A stretch of 64,000 bases of DNA, taken from the NCBI GenBank assembly GCA_022794295.1, contig JAAWEO010000001.1:1-64000 (forward strand), given 5' to 3'. The translations under genes were made by a program, and so were the position numbers. Below, one piece after another: positions 26,263-34,793 of this stretch. The DNA is from Angelakisella sp. GTDB lineage: Bacteria > Bacillota > Clostridia > Oscillospirales > Ruminococcaceae. The notes under the pieces are model-generated. The model was not told where the DNA came from. It was given only the letters and a program-made list of their open reading frames with translations, and did not search any database. The stretch's first letter is position 1. The number at the start of each line of letters is the position of its first letter.

Positions 26263-27765
26263 ATGGAAAAGATCTACGCCGCCATCGACCTGAAAAGTTT
26301 TTACGCCTCTGTCGAGTGCATCGAACGGGGCCTGGACCCGCTGACCACTGATCTGGTGGTGGCGGACAAAAAGCGCACCGAAAAAACCATCTGTCTGGCG
26401 GTCACCCCTGCCCTGAAAAGCTATGGCATCCCCGGCAGAGCCCGGCTGTTCGAGGTGGTGCAGAAGGTCCGGGAGGTCAACCGGCAGCGGCAAAGGAAAG
26501 CGCCGGAGGGGAGATTTTCCGGCAGCTCCAGCGATGCAAACGAACTGAACACCCGCCCGGAGCTGGAGCTGGACTATATCGTCGCCCCGCCCCGGATGGC
26601 CCTGTACATGGAGTACAGCACCAGAGTTTATCAGGTCTACCTCAAATACATCGCCCCGGAGGACATTATCAACTATTCCATTGATGAAGTGCTGATGGAC
26701 CTGACCCCCTATCTGAACACCTACCGGCTGCCGCCCCGGGAACTGGTGGCGAAGATCATGCAGGATGTCCGGGAGACCACCGGCATCACCGCCACCGCCG
26801 GCATCGGCTCCAACCTGTACCTGGCAAAAATCGCGATGGATATTTGGGCCAAGCGCATCCCGCCGGACAGGGACGGGGTCCGCATCGCCCAGTTGGATGA
26901 ACAGAGCTACCGCCGCAACCTGTGGGAGCATCGGCCCCTCACCGACTTTTGGCGGGTGGGGCCGGGGTACGCCAAAAAGCTGGAGGAACACGGGATGTTC
27001 ACCATGGGGGATGTGGCCCGGCGCTCCATCCAGAATGAGGATACTTTGTACCGGTTGTTTGGTGTAAATGCAGAGTTGCTCATCGACCACGCTTGGGGCT
27101 GGGAGCCCTGCACCATCGCAGATATTAAGGCATACAAGCCGGAAACCAACAGTCTTGGCTCCGGGCAGGTACTGCAATATCCCTATACCGTCGAAAAGGC
27201 CCGATTGGTGGTACATGAGATGGCAGATGCCCTCGCCTTAGACCTGCTGGAAAAACGGATGGTCACCGACCAGCTTGTACTGACTGTTGGATATGACATC
27301 GAAAATCTCACCGACCCGGAGCGGAGAAAGCGGTACAAAGGGCCGGTCACCGTCGACCGCTACGGGCGGTCTGTGCCGAAGCACGCCCATGGGACGGAGC
27401 ATCTGGCGAGATACACTTCCTCCGGGCGGGAGATCGTCTGGGCGGCGCTGGCGTTGTTTGACCGGGTTGTGGACGGGGAACTTCTCATCCGGCGGCTGAA
27501 CCTCACCGCTTGTAATGTAATTGGTGAAAATGCTGTTCCGGAGGCCCCGGTGGTGGAGCAGTTAGACCTGTTCACCGACTATTCCGCAAGGGAGGAACAG
27601 CAGGCGGAGAGATCCGCCCAGTTAGAGCGGGAGCGGCGGATGCAGGAGGCCATCCTGTCCATCAAGGGCAGATACGGGAAAAACGCCATCCTCAAGGTAC
27701 ATTCCTTGGAGGATGGCGCAACGGCCCGGGAACGAAACGGAACGATCGGAGGGCATCGGGCGTAA
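26263..27765 (+). CDS. Y-family DNA polymerase (UmuC/DinB-like), copy 2
   Basis: A 500-aa paralogue of the protein at 15528, collinear over its whole length. Catalytic motifs AAIDLKSFYASVE and YSIDEVLMDL are intact. Differences from copy 1 are spread over the gene, with many synonymous changes, so the copies are old or came in separately. It follows the XRE-ImmA pair and is likely induced when the repressor is cleaved. Its stop overlaps the next start (TAATG). Confidence 0.88.
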   Translation: MEKIYAAIDLKSFYASVECIERGLDPLTTDLVVADKKRTEKTICLAVTPALKSYGIPGRARLFEVVQKVREVNRQRQRKAPEGRFSGSSSDANELNTRPELELDYIVAPPRMALYMEYSTRVYQVYLKYIAPEDIINYSIDEVLMDLTPYLNTYRLPPRELVAKIMQDVRETTGITATAGIGSNLYLAKIAMDIWAKRIPPDRDGVRIAQLDEQSYRRNLWEHRPLTDFWRVGPGYAKKLEEHGMFTMGDVARRSIQNEDTLYRLFGVNAELLIDHAWGWEPCTIADIKAYKPETNSLGSGQVLQYPYTVEKARLVVHEMADALALDLLEKRMVTDQLVLTVGYDIENLTDPERRKRYKGPVTVDRYGRSVPKHAHGTEHLARYTSSGREIVWAALALFDRVVDGELLIRRLNLTACNVIGENAVPEAPVVEQLDLFTDYSAREEQQAERSAQLERERRMQEAILSIKGRYGKNAILKVHSLEDGATARERNGTIGGHRA

Positions 27766-28190
27766 TGGGTAAGTATGACGATATTCTCCACCTGCCCCAC
27801 CATGTCTCCCCCACCCGGAAGCGGATGACCATGGCGGAGCGGGCGGCGCAGTTTTCCCCCTTTGCGGCGCTGGTGGGGTACGAGGGGGCGGTACAGGAGA
27901 CCGCCCGAATGACCGACCAGCATATCGACCTGAGCGAGGATGAAAAGGCAGTGCTGGACCAAAAGCAGCAGATCATTCTGGCGGCACTGGAGCAAGGGGC
28001 GCATCCGGAAGTGACTGTTACCTATTTCCAGCCAGATGCCAAAAAGGATGGCGGGACCTATCTGCGCCACAGCGGGCAGATCAAAAAGGTGGAGCAGCTC
28101 CGAAACGCGCTTGTTTTTACGGATGGGACAGAGATCCCCTGCTCGAATGTCCTCGCCCTGAGTTCCGATTTGTTTTCGCAGTTGGTTTGA
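27765..28190 (+). CDS. YolD-like protein, copy 2
   Basis: A 141-aa YolD-like protein, with the same conserved N-terminus as copy 1 (HHVSPTRKRMTMAERAAQFSP). The central DQKQQIILAALEQG stretch is identical. It is coupled to the polymerase gene by a one-base overlap and followed by a strong terminator. It probably partners the polymerase. Confidence 0.85.
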   Translation: MGKYDDILHLPHHVSPTRKRMTMAERAAQFSPFAALVGYEGAVQETARMTDQHIDLSEDEKAVLDQKQQIILAALEQGAHPEVTVTYFQPDAKKDGGTYLRHSGQIKKVEQLRNALVFTDGTEIPCSNVLALSSDLFSQLV

Positions 28191-28205
28191 TACCACGATG
28201 CATAC

Positions 28206-28250
28206 GAAAAAACCGCGCTTGTGCTGAAATATAGCATAAGCGCGGTTTTT
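28206..28250 (+). terminator. Rho-independent terminator after polymerase/YolD copy 2
   Basis: AAAACCGCGCTTGTGCT, a short loop, then AGCATAAGCGCGGTTTTT: a long stem of at least 15 pairs with A and T tails on both sides, so it can work in both directions. Confidence 0.85.
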
Positions 28251-28265
28251 CTAAGCAGCAGAATA

Positions 28266-28484
28266 TTACTCCTCGAATGCGGAGATAAAGTCCTCGATGA
28301 TTTTTGAAAGAGCTTCTCTCTGCTTCGGGGACAGTCGATCCAGTCCGCTGTGACTGGTCGCTGCGTGAAAAGCAGGCGATTCCCCACACAACAGGTAGTC
28401 CGTAGAGATGGAAAGGCACTCACAGATCTTAATGATATTTTCCGGGCGCATGGCCTTGTGCCCGTTTTCCGCTGCGGACAGCAT
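28266..28484 (-). pseudogene. XRE regulator fragment, 5' end missing
   Basis: The leftward frame has the last helix-turn-helix part and tail of an XRE protein (SAAENGHKAMRPENIIKICE, then STDYLLCGES). The first 30 or so residues are missing: the upstream sequence switches at about 28485-28515 to an unrelated gene read the other way. A product from the internal ATG would lack a full DNA-binding domain. Confidence 0.6.
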
Positions 28485-28516
28485 TTTAGCTGTATCAAGA
28501 AGATGATCTTGCCGAT

Positions 28517-28816
28517 ATGGAAAATGAAATCGCGACTTGCTGCAAACTTTACGAGGCGGAAGAAGGACGCTGCTTGATCCATGAACTCTTCCTCCGGGCC
28601 GAGGTTTTCCAGTACCGGCGGCAGCTGAACCGGGGCAAGGATCATTCTTGGGAGGAATACCTCCAAGATGTCATCCAAAATAGCCAGCTGTGGGATGAGC
28701 TTGTATTGGCATTCCGCGATGCGTTGCTGCGCTTGGATCTCAAAGCTGTTTGGCGATCAGATGAACTTGAAGGGCTGGTCAAGGAGATCGAGGCCCGAAA
28801 GAAAACAGAGAGCTAA
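28517..28816 (+). pseudogene. C-terminal fragment of an unknown protein at a recombination scar
   Basis: A 99-aa, helical, charged frame (EEGRCLIHELFLRAEVFQYR, ending EGLVKEIEARKKTES). The homologous-looking frame extends a little upstream (DDLADMENE) to a stop near the junction with the truncated XRE gene. There is no ribosome site. I read it as the 3' part of a gene cut by a deletion or insertion. It may be a short intact gene, but I consider that less likely. Confidence 0.45.
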
Positions 28817-28889
28817 AGGGAAGTATGTTTTTTGCGGCCATAACCATTTGGATATTTTATAATTTTTAGACGAACAGTATTTTCAAAAG

Positions 28890-28944
28890 AAAACCAAGGG
28901 CAAAGAACAGAAGGGATCTGTTCTTTGCCCTTGGTTTTCTTTTT
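28890..28944. terminator. Strong bidirectional terminator
   Basis: AAAACCAAGGGCAAAGAACA pairs perfectly with TGTTCTTTGCCCTTGGTTTT across a short loop, with T-rich tails. It separates the remnant region from the invertase gene. Confidence 0.85.
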
Positions 28945-29027
28945 GCTGCTTGCGGATAGGGGAATTATGATAGTTCCTGTCGAATACCTCTAAAAAGCGT
29001 TCCGCGCAAAAGGAAAGGAAGGAAAAG

Positions 29028-29633
29028 ATGACCTACGGCTACATCCGCGTTTCCAGCACCGACCAGAACGAGGCCCGGCAGCTTGCGGCCCTGCGGGACA
29101 GAGGGATCCCCCGCGGAAAAATTTACACAGACCGGCAATCCGGCAAGGATTTTCAGCGGCCGCAATACCAGCGGCTGCTGAAAAGGCTGCGGCCCGGGGA
29201 CCTGCTCTGCGTCCTCAGCATCGACCGGCTGGGGCGCAATTACGGCGAAATTCTGGAGCAGTGGCGGACCCTGACCAAGGAAATGCTGGTGGATGTCTGC
29301 GTCTTTGATATGCCCCTGCTGGATACCCGCAGCGGAAAGGACCTGATGGGGACCTTCATCGCCGACCTGACCCTCCAGATCCTTTCCTTTGTGGCCCAGA
29401 AGGAGCGGGAAAACATCCACCAGCGCCAAGCGGAGGGCATCGCCGAGGCCAAAAAGCGCGGGGTCCGCTTCGGGCGCCCATATCTGCCAACGCCGGAGAA
29501 TTTTTCCATAGTTGTGTCCCAATGGGAAAGCGGCCTCATCTCCTTTGAGGATGCGCTGGAAACAACCGGCCTGTCCTACGGCACCTTCTACCGCCGTTTG
29601 CGGGCGCACCGGGACGATGTACAGACAACCTGA
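29028..29633 (+). CDS. Serine recombinase of the resolvase/invertase family, left copy
   Basis: A 201-aa small serine recombinase. The catalytic Ser9 is in YGYIRVSSTDQNEARQ, with the SIDRLGRNYGEILEQW and KDLMGTF motifs typical of the family. A C-terminal Hin-type helix-turn-helix follows (SFEDALETTGLSYGTFYRRL). The start follows AAGGAAGG. Two 26-bp palindromes that look like crossover sites begin 15 bases after its stop. A related enzyme at 39580 faces it from the other side of the flagellin island. It may invert or resolve DNA near csrA and flagellin. Confidence 0.88.
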   Translation: MTYGYIRVSSTDQNEARQLAALRDRGIPRGKIYTDRQSGKDFQRPQYQRLLKRLRPGDLLCVLSIDRLGRNYGEILEQWRTLTKEMLVDVCVFDMPLLDTRSGKDLMGTFIADLTLQILSFVAQKERENIHQRQAEGIAEAKKRGVRFGRPYLPTPENFSIVVSQWESGLISFEDALETTGLSYGTFYRRLRAHRDDVQTT

Positions 29634-29642
29634 ACACAAAAA

Positions 29643-29678
29643 GAACACTATCAAAAGGTATACTTTTTGGTAGTGTTC
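29643..29678. repeat. Palindromic site A, candidate serine recombinase crossover site
   Basis: A 36-base dyad whose 26-base core (29648-29673) reads CTATCAAAAGGTA then TACTTTTTGGTAG, with a TA centre. Its size and centre match invertase or resolvase crossover sites. It starts ten bases after the recombinase stop and has no T-tract, so it is an unlikely terminator. Site B, 137 bases on, has the same core in the same orientation. Confidence 0.6.
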
Positions 29679-29775
29679 AGCTTATGACGATGTTTTGTGC
29701 AATTCTGCTTCCAGAACTGCTTTCACTATTGCTTATTCGGTCAATCTACTGAAAACTAAAGGGGTTCTGCAAAAT

Positions 29776-29819
29776 TTTTTCTTACTATCAAAAGGTATAC
29801 TTTTTGATAGTAAGAAAAA
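29776..29819. repeat. Palindromic site B upstream of csrA
   Basis: A 44-base dyad; the core at 29785-29810 is CTATCAAAAGGTA then TACTTTTTGATAG, 12 of 13 bases symmetric. It shares 21 contiguous bases with site A. It lies directly ahead of the csrA ribosome site, so recombination or protein binding here could alter csrA-flagellin expression. Confidence 0.6.
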
Positions 29820-29838
29820 GCGCACGGAGGCAGGAAAA

Positions 29839-30120
29839 ATGCTGGTTTTAACACGGAGGCTTGGGGAATTTCTGGTCCTGAATGACAACATCTTTATCAG
29901 CGTCTTTGAAGGGGGCAACGGCGACCAAGTGAAAATCGCCATCGAGGCCCCGGAGGATGTGAAGATCGCCCGGAGCGAGATGTTCGCGGACTGCGAGGAG
30001 GTCCAGCGGAAGCTGGAGGCCATCCGGTCCAAGAAGGTGGGCAGGCGGACCAAAAAGACCCGGAAGGAAATGGAGCGGCTGGGCACTGTCAAAAGTCCCT
30101 CCCAGGAAGCTCCCCGGTGA
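29839..30120 (+). CDS. csrA: Carbon storage regulator CsrA with an extended basic tail
   Basis: A 93-aa RNA-binding protein. The CsrA core is complete: MLVLTRRLGEFLVLNDNIFI, then VKIAIEAPEDVKIARSE. Canonical CsrA is about 60-75 residues; here a Lys/Arg-rich tail (KKVGRRTKKTRKEM) is added. CsrA binds GGA motifs in mRNA leaders, and in Bacillus it represses flagellin translation. The start at 29839 follows GGAGG at 8 bases; the longer frame to 29695 runs through palindrome B. Flagellin is the next gene. Confidence 0.92.
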   Translation: MLVLTRRLGEFLVLNDNIFISVFEGGNGDQVKIAIEAPEDVKIARSEMFADCEEVQRKLEAIRSKKVGRRTKKTRKEMERLGTVKSPSQEAPR

Positions 30121-30249
30121 CCCTGCGGCGGGAGCCGCACGTAACATCGTTTTCAGCTCCGCCCGGCGCAGTGCGCGCGGCGTTGGGCGGGGATGAAAAA
30201 ATATTATTTTGAACAACCGTTATCCCAAAGGTTCAGATAAGGACGCTGA

Positions 30250-30280
30250 AACTGGATACCGGTTGGATGGAGGTATTACA
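30250..30280 (+). promoter_or_regulatory. Flagellin leader with GGA motifs overlapping the ribosome site
   Basis: The sequence before the flagellin ATG contains GGATACC and GGATGGAGGT. The Shine-Dalgarno thus lies between closely spaced GGA triplets, the recognition element of CsrA. A GC-rich dyad (CCGCCC/GGGCGG) lies upstream at about 30155-30190. CsrA control is inferred from this and the adjacent csrA. Confidence 0.5.
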
Positions 30281-32392
30281 ATGGGAATGGTCGTAAGAAC
30301 CAACACAATGGCGCTCAACGCGTACCGTCAGCTGGGCATGAACAACGCTGCTGTCACAAAGTCTCTGGAGAAGCTGTCCTCCGGTTTCCGGATCAACCGG
30401 GCCGGTGACGATGCCGCCGGTCTGGCCATCAGCGAGAAGATGAAGGCCCAGATCACCGGCCTGGAGACCGCCTCCGCCAACGCCCAGGATGGCATCTCCC
30501 TCATCCAGACCGCCGAAGGCAACCTCACCGAGGTTCACTCCATGCTGAACCGTATGGTTGAGCTGGCCACCAAGTCCGCCAACGGCACCTACACCAGCAC
30601 CGAGCGTGACGCCCTCCAGGACGAGGTCGATGCCCTGCTGGATGAAATCAACCGTATTTCCAAGTCTGCCAACTTCAACGGCACCCGCCTGCTGGATGGC
30701 TCCATGGGCCTGAATAAGGATGCCTTTGAGATTGGCGCCACAACGGATGCCGCCTCCGGCGCGAAGATCACCATTGCCGGTCTGGCTGCCAGCGGTGCCA
30801 CCACAGCACACACGAATGTCGCCGGGGTACCCTCTCAGGGCGCTGCTTTCAGCATCGACCTGGCTGACTTTGTGGGTGACCTCACCAAGGAGACCGTGGC
30901 CAATGTCGCCTTCGCTGTCACCATTGCTGGTCAGAAGTTTTCCACCGGCGCCATTGACTGCACTGCTGCAGCGAACAAGAAAAAGTATACTGGTGCTGAC
31001 CTGGTCGATAAGATCCTTGCAAACACCGCCAACTTCTATACAACCGCAGCAAGCGCTCCCGGCGGCACCGGCAGCACTGACAAATTCGTTGTGCTTGATG
31101 GCGCCTTCTATAAGGTAGGCAAGGATGGCTCGAAGCTCACCTTTACCTATGCCGGCGCGGAAGCAAACTATGATAAGGCCACAGCAACAGATACTGTCAC
31201 CACCACAATGGAGGGCATCAACGCCAAGCTTGGCCACAATGTGGAGGTAGCAATCGAAAACGGGAGCACCAACGGTGCCGCTTCTACTGGCGCTTCGTAT
31301 CATGGTGTTGTGGACATCACCAAGGCGCAAGCGAAGGTTGAGGGCAAGCGCGCCGGTATCCAGCTGAATCTCGCCCAGATGGCGGATCTGTTCCAGGATG
31401 GCGCGCAGCTCAAGATTGATGACACCGTCTTCACCTTCAAGCTCAATGCCAACAGCACCTTCACCGGCAATGTCATCGACCTGAGCAAGGTAAAGGGTGC
31501 CGGCGCTACTCCTACCGCTGCCGAGTATGCCGCCGAGGCTGCCAAGCAGATGTCCAATATGTCCACCGGCCACTTTGAGATCTCCGCTGCCGGTACTGCT
31601 GGTTCCGGCGTAATCAGTGTGGACCAGACCGTTGCGGATTACAATGATGGCGCAAACGCCCCCTATGACACCTACCAGAAGCTGGTGGATCTGTTCTCCG
31701 CCAACCAGGCCGGGACCGGCGCTTCTATCAATTTGAAGATGGATGTTTCCAAGCTGAATGCCGGTGACGCCATTAAGATTGGCAGCAAGACCTACACCTT
31801 CGTGAAGGAAAACAGCAACCCCGCCCCCACCGATCCCAATCAGGTGGAGGTTCTGCTGGGCACCAACAATGGCGACGCCATCACCAACCTCATCGCCAAG
31901 CTGGCGGAGGATGGTCTCACCGCCACCAATAACGCCGGTACCCTGACCATCACCGCCGCGGCCGGAGTCACAACTCCTCCCACCATCATGGGCGCGGGTC
32001 TGACCCTCCAGATCGGCGACACCGCGGATTCCTTCAACAAGATGACGGTTGCTGTCAATGACATGAGCGCCAAGGGCCTGGGCCTGGATGGTCTGGACAT
32101 CACCAGCGAGACCAAGGCCAGCGACGCCATCGACAAGATCAAGACCGCCATCAACACCGTTTCCACCGCCCGTGCCAGCATGGGTGCCCTCCAGAACCGT
32201 CTGGAGCACACCATCAACAACCTGGATGTTGCGGTTGAGAACCTGAGTGCTGCTAACAGCCGTATCCGGGACACCGATATGGCCAAGGAAATGATGAACT
32301 ACACCAAGATGAATGTCCTGGTGCAGTCCGCCCAGGCCATGCTGGCCCAGGCCAACCAGCAGCCCCAGAGCGTCCTCCAGCTCCTCCAGTAA
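30281..32392 (+). CDS. fliC: Flagellin with a long central domain
   Basis: A 703-aa filament subunit. The N-terminal D0/D1 region (VVRTNTMALNAYRQLG, LSSGFRINRAGDDAAGLAIS) and C-terminal D1/D0 region (LEHTINNLDVAVENLSAANS, then MLAQANQQPQSVLQLL) are canonical. Between roughly residues 160 and 590 is a large, Thr/Ser/Gly/Ala-rich surface domain, so it is longer than the common 270-500 aa. The start at 30281 follows GGATGGAGG. A glycosyltransferase and two methyltransferases follow, suggesting decoration of the exposed domain. A GC-rich hairpin follows the stop. Confidence 0.95.
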   Translation: MGMVVRTNTMALNAYRQLGMNNAAVTKSLEKLSSGFRINRAGDDAAGLAISEKMKAQITGLETASANAQDGISLIQTAEGNLTEVHSMLNRMVELATKSANGTYTSTERDALQDEVDALLDEINRISKSANFNGTRLLDGSMGLNKDAFEIGATTDAASGAKITIAGLAASGATTAHTNVAGVPSQGAAFSIDLADFVGDLTKETVANVAFAVTIAGQKFSTGAIDCTAAANKKKYTGADLVDKILANTANFYTTAASAPGGTGSTDKFVVLDGAFYKVGKDGSKLTFTYAGAEANYDKATATDTVTTTMEGINAKLGHNVEVAIENGSTNGAASTGASYHGVVDITKAQAKVEGKRAGIQLNLAQMADLFQDGAQLKIDDTVFTFKLNANSTFTGNVIDLSKVKGAGATPTAAEYAAEAAKQMSNMSTGHFEISAAGTAGSGVISVDQTVADYNDGANAPYDTYQKLVDLFSANQAGTGASINLKMDVSKLNAGDAIKIGSKTYTFVKENSNPAPTDPNQVEVLLGTNNGDAITNLIAKLAEDGLTATNNAGTLTITAAAGVTTPPTIMGAGLTLQIGDTADSFNKMTVAVNDMSAKGLGLDGLDITSETKASDAIDKIKTAINTVSTARASMGALQNRLEHTINNLDVAVENLSAANSRIRDTDMAKEMMNYTKMNVLVQSAQAMLAQANQQPQSVLQLLQ

Positions 32393-32465
32393 GCGGAGCG
32401 GCATAACGCTCTCCCTGACTGATTTGCCAGTCACCCAAAACCCGGCCCCCGGCGGGGGCACAGCT

Positions 32466-32495
32466 CCGGGGGGCCGCCTTTCGGCGGTCCCCCGG
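32466..32495 (+). terminator. GC-rich hairpin after flagellin
   Basis: CCGGGGGGCCGCC, loop TTTC, then GGCGGTCCCCCGG: a 13-bp stem with no strong T-tract, 73 bases after the flagellin stop. It may attenuate transcription into the modification genes or stabilise the abundant flagellin message. Confidence 0.5.
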
Positions 32496-32548
32496 TTGGT
32501 ATATCAGCGTGCGGCCCGGGCCGGATGCGGAAAAGAGGAAAAAGATCA

Positions 32549-34771
32549 ATGAAAAGCTCCCCCTTACTCTCCATTGGCATCATCTTCAAAAACGAGGAGC
32601 GCTGCATCGAGCGCTGCTTAAAATCCCTGGAGCCCCTGCGCCAGGCCGTTTCCTGCGAGCTCATTATGGCGGACACCGGCGCGGAGGACGCCAGCCGGGA
32701 GATCGCCGAGAGATATGCAGACCAGGTATTTGATTTTCCATGGATCAGCGATTTTGCCGCCGCCCGGAATGCCGTGATGGACCGCTGCACCGGCAAGTGG
32801 TTTTTGTCCATGGACTGCGACGAATGGCTGGACGCCAGCATTTCAGAGCTGGCAGCCTTTGTGAAAAGCAAGCGCAGGGACCTGGCGGATCATGGCTTTG
32901 TTGTGGTGCGCAATTATAAAACCCCGGAGCTGGAGCAGAGCGAATTGTACGGGGATTTCAACGCCCTGCGCCTGGTAAGGATGTCCACGGGAGGCCGTTT
33001 CCATGGGGCCATCCACGAATATCTGGACTATGTGGAACCGGCGGTGCGCCTCACCCGCACCATCCTGCACCATGACGGCTACTGTCTGGAGGATCCCCAG
33101 CAGAACAGGGAGAAATACAAGCGCAACATGGAATTGCTGCGCAAGGAGCTGGAGAAAGACCCGGAAAGCCTGCGGGTGCTGATGCAGTGCATCGAAAGCG
33201 AAATGCAGGGTGCGAATCGGGTCCAGTATATCCGTCAGGCCATGGCCCTGATCCAGAGCGGGAAGGCGGTTGGAATAGAGTTTTTTGCTCCGGTCATCTT
33301 GGCCCATGCGGCGGAAAATGCCCGCCTGCTGGAAATGACAGAACAGGAGGAATGGGTCGAGTTTGCCTTCCGGGAATTCCCCAACTCCATTTTTGTCAAA
33401 ATTGATGTCAACTACGCCGCCTTTATGGCGGCATATGACGCCAAGGAATGGGAAAAGGCCATCCAATACGGCGAAGGCTATCGGGAGGGCTTCGCCGCCT
33501 ACCACTGTGATTCACCGTCCCCGGAAATACTCATCGAGGCTGGGGCCGGGATCATCCGCGCGGCAAGCGCGGCCAGCGAACGGATCATCCTGGTGGGTCT
33601 TGCGGACGCCTACCTTCACTGCGGCCAGAGGGAAACGGCCCTTCAGATTCTTTCCCAGCTGGATTTTGAAAAGCTGGAGGGCAAGCAGCTGCAGAACACG
33701 GTAGTTGCTCTAAGCCAGATCCACGCCCAGTCCATGCTGGATGTCTCCCCGCTTATGGTCAAGCTTTACGGCCAGCCGGACAAGAGTACAGCGGACCAGG
33801 CCAGGCAGCAGGCCCGCTTTGACGCCTTTCACACCATCGCCGCGGCCGCCTTTACCGAAAGCTACCGGGAAGAGGAGACGGAACAGGAGGGCTATTGGCG
33901 CCCCGCCTACACCGCTTTTCTCTGTCTGGCCGACCGGTGCGAGGCCGGGCGCGCCGCAGCCATCCTCCAGGCCGAGACCCCGGAGGAAATGCGCCGCTGG
34001 CTCCTTGAGGTGGAGGACTGGCAGGCTCTTCCCATTGAGGCACTGGAATACGCCATCCGGGCGGGGGTAGATTTCCCTCTGGCGGAAAAGCCCCTGAGTG
34101 TCGAGGTGTTGGATGGTCTGGCCACCAAGTTGACCTACGGAGAAAACCTCACCCGTCAGCTGGCCCTAAAGCCCTCCGGCAGTCTGGGAGATCCCTTCTG
34201 GGAGCTGTCGCTTACCTTGGCGGCGATGTATACCTTCAACTGGACCTTGGGCAAGCACAACAAGCCGGTCAGCCCTTTCCTCTGCCCTGCCAAGCCGGAT
34301 AAGGATACGAAGCCGGACAAGAGACCCGAGGATACCCCGGAAGTGGGTCTTGCCCTCATCCGCCGCTTTGCCCAGGTGGAAAGCGCCGCGCTGCCTAAAC
34401 TGTACGCCGCTTCTATGCTGACCGAGGCGAACATCACCCTGCTGCCCCCTATGCACCGCTGGGGTCTTTACTGCGCAAGAGCGCTGGAGCTCTTGGACAG
34501 CGGCAACCCCCGGGAATATCTTGCCGTTCTGCGCCGGGGCCTGAAAGCCTGCCCCGGGCAAAAGGATATGGTGCAGTTCCTGCTGGACCGCTTCCTGGAG
34601 GACACCCGCCCCCAGACCAGCCCGGAGCTGCTGGAGCTGGCGGGGAAGATTCGGGAGATTCTCGCCGCCTGCTCCCCCGACGACCCTGCCGCCAAGGCCA
34701 TCCGGGAGAGCGATGCCTACCGCCAGGTGGCCTGGCTCATCGAGGAACCAGCCAGCACGATGCTACAGTGA
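32549..34771 (+). CDS. Family 2 glycosyltransferase with helical repeat tail, likely flagellin glycosylation
   Basis: A 740-aa protein. The N-terminus is a GT-A fold family 2 domain (SIGIIFKNEERCIERCLKSL, ADTGAEDASREIAE, and SMDCDEWLD carrying the DxD-like motif near residue 93). The remaining 500 residues are helical and TPR-like, as in protein O-glycosyltransferases of the SunS/flagellin-modifying type. AAGAGGAA precedes the ATG. Its place right after flagellin and before two methyltransferases supports transfer of sugars to flagellin; the substrate is inferred. Confidence 0.8.
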   Translation: MKSSPLLSIGIIFKNEERCIERCLKSLEPLRQAVSCELIMADTGAEDASREIAERYADQVFDFPWISDFAAARNAVMDRCTGKWFLSMDCDEWLDASISELAAFVKSKRRDLADHGFVVVRNYKTPELEQSELYGDFNALRLVRMSTGGRFHGAIHEYLDYVEPAVRLTRTILHHDGYCLEDPQQNREKYKRNMELLRKELEKDPESLRVLMQCIESEMQGANRVQYIRQAMALIQSGKAVGIEFFAPVILAHAAENARLLEMTEQEEWVEFAFREFPNSIFVKIDVNYAAFMAAYDAKEWEKAIQYGEGYREGFAAYHCDSPSPEILIEAGAGIIRAASAASERIILVGLADAYLHCGQRETALQILSQLDFEKLEGKQLQNTVVALSQIHAQSMLDVSPLMVKLYGQPDKSTADQARQQARFDAFHTIAAAAFTESYREEETEQEGYWRPAYTAFLCLADRCEAGRAAAILQAETPEEMRRWLLEVEDWQALPIEALEYAIRAGVDFPLAEKPLSVEVLDGLATKLTYGENLTRQLALKPSGSLGDPFWELSLTLAAMYTFNWTLGKHNKPVSPFLCPAKPDKDTKPDKRPEDTPEVGLALIRRFAQVESAALPKLYAASMLTEANITLLPPMHRWGLYCARALELLDSGNPREYLAVLRRGLKACPGQKDMVQFLLDRFLEDTRPQTSPELLELAGKIREILAACSPDDPAAKAIRESDAYRQVAWLIEEPASTMLQ

Positions 34772-34793
34772 CCAAAGGAAGGGAGAAAGCGCG

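Noticed and set aside
29643..29819. The two palindromes as ordinary transcription terminators
   Set aside because: They are AT-rich, near-perfect dyads with no GC-rich stem or clear T-tract, and their 26-base cores are alike, which fits recombinase or protein sites better.
29695..29838. N-terminal extension of csrA
   Set aside because: It reads through palindromic site B; CsrA proteins start MLVLTR, and GGAGG precedes that ATG.
30233..32461. A 742-aa open frame antisense to flagellin
   Set aside because: It is a by-product of the GC-rich third codon positions of the flagellin gene; no ribosome site, and composition (Gly/Val/His-rich) is typical of a shadow frame.
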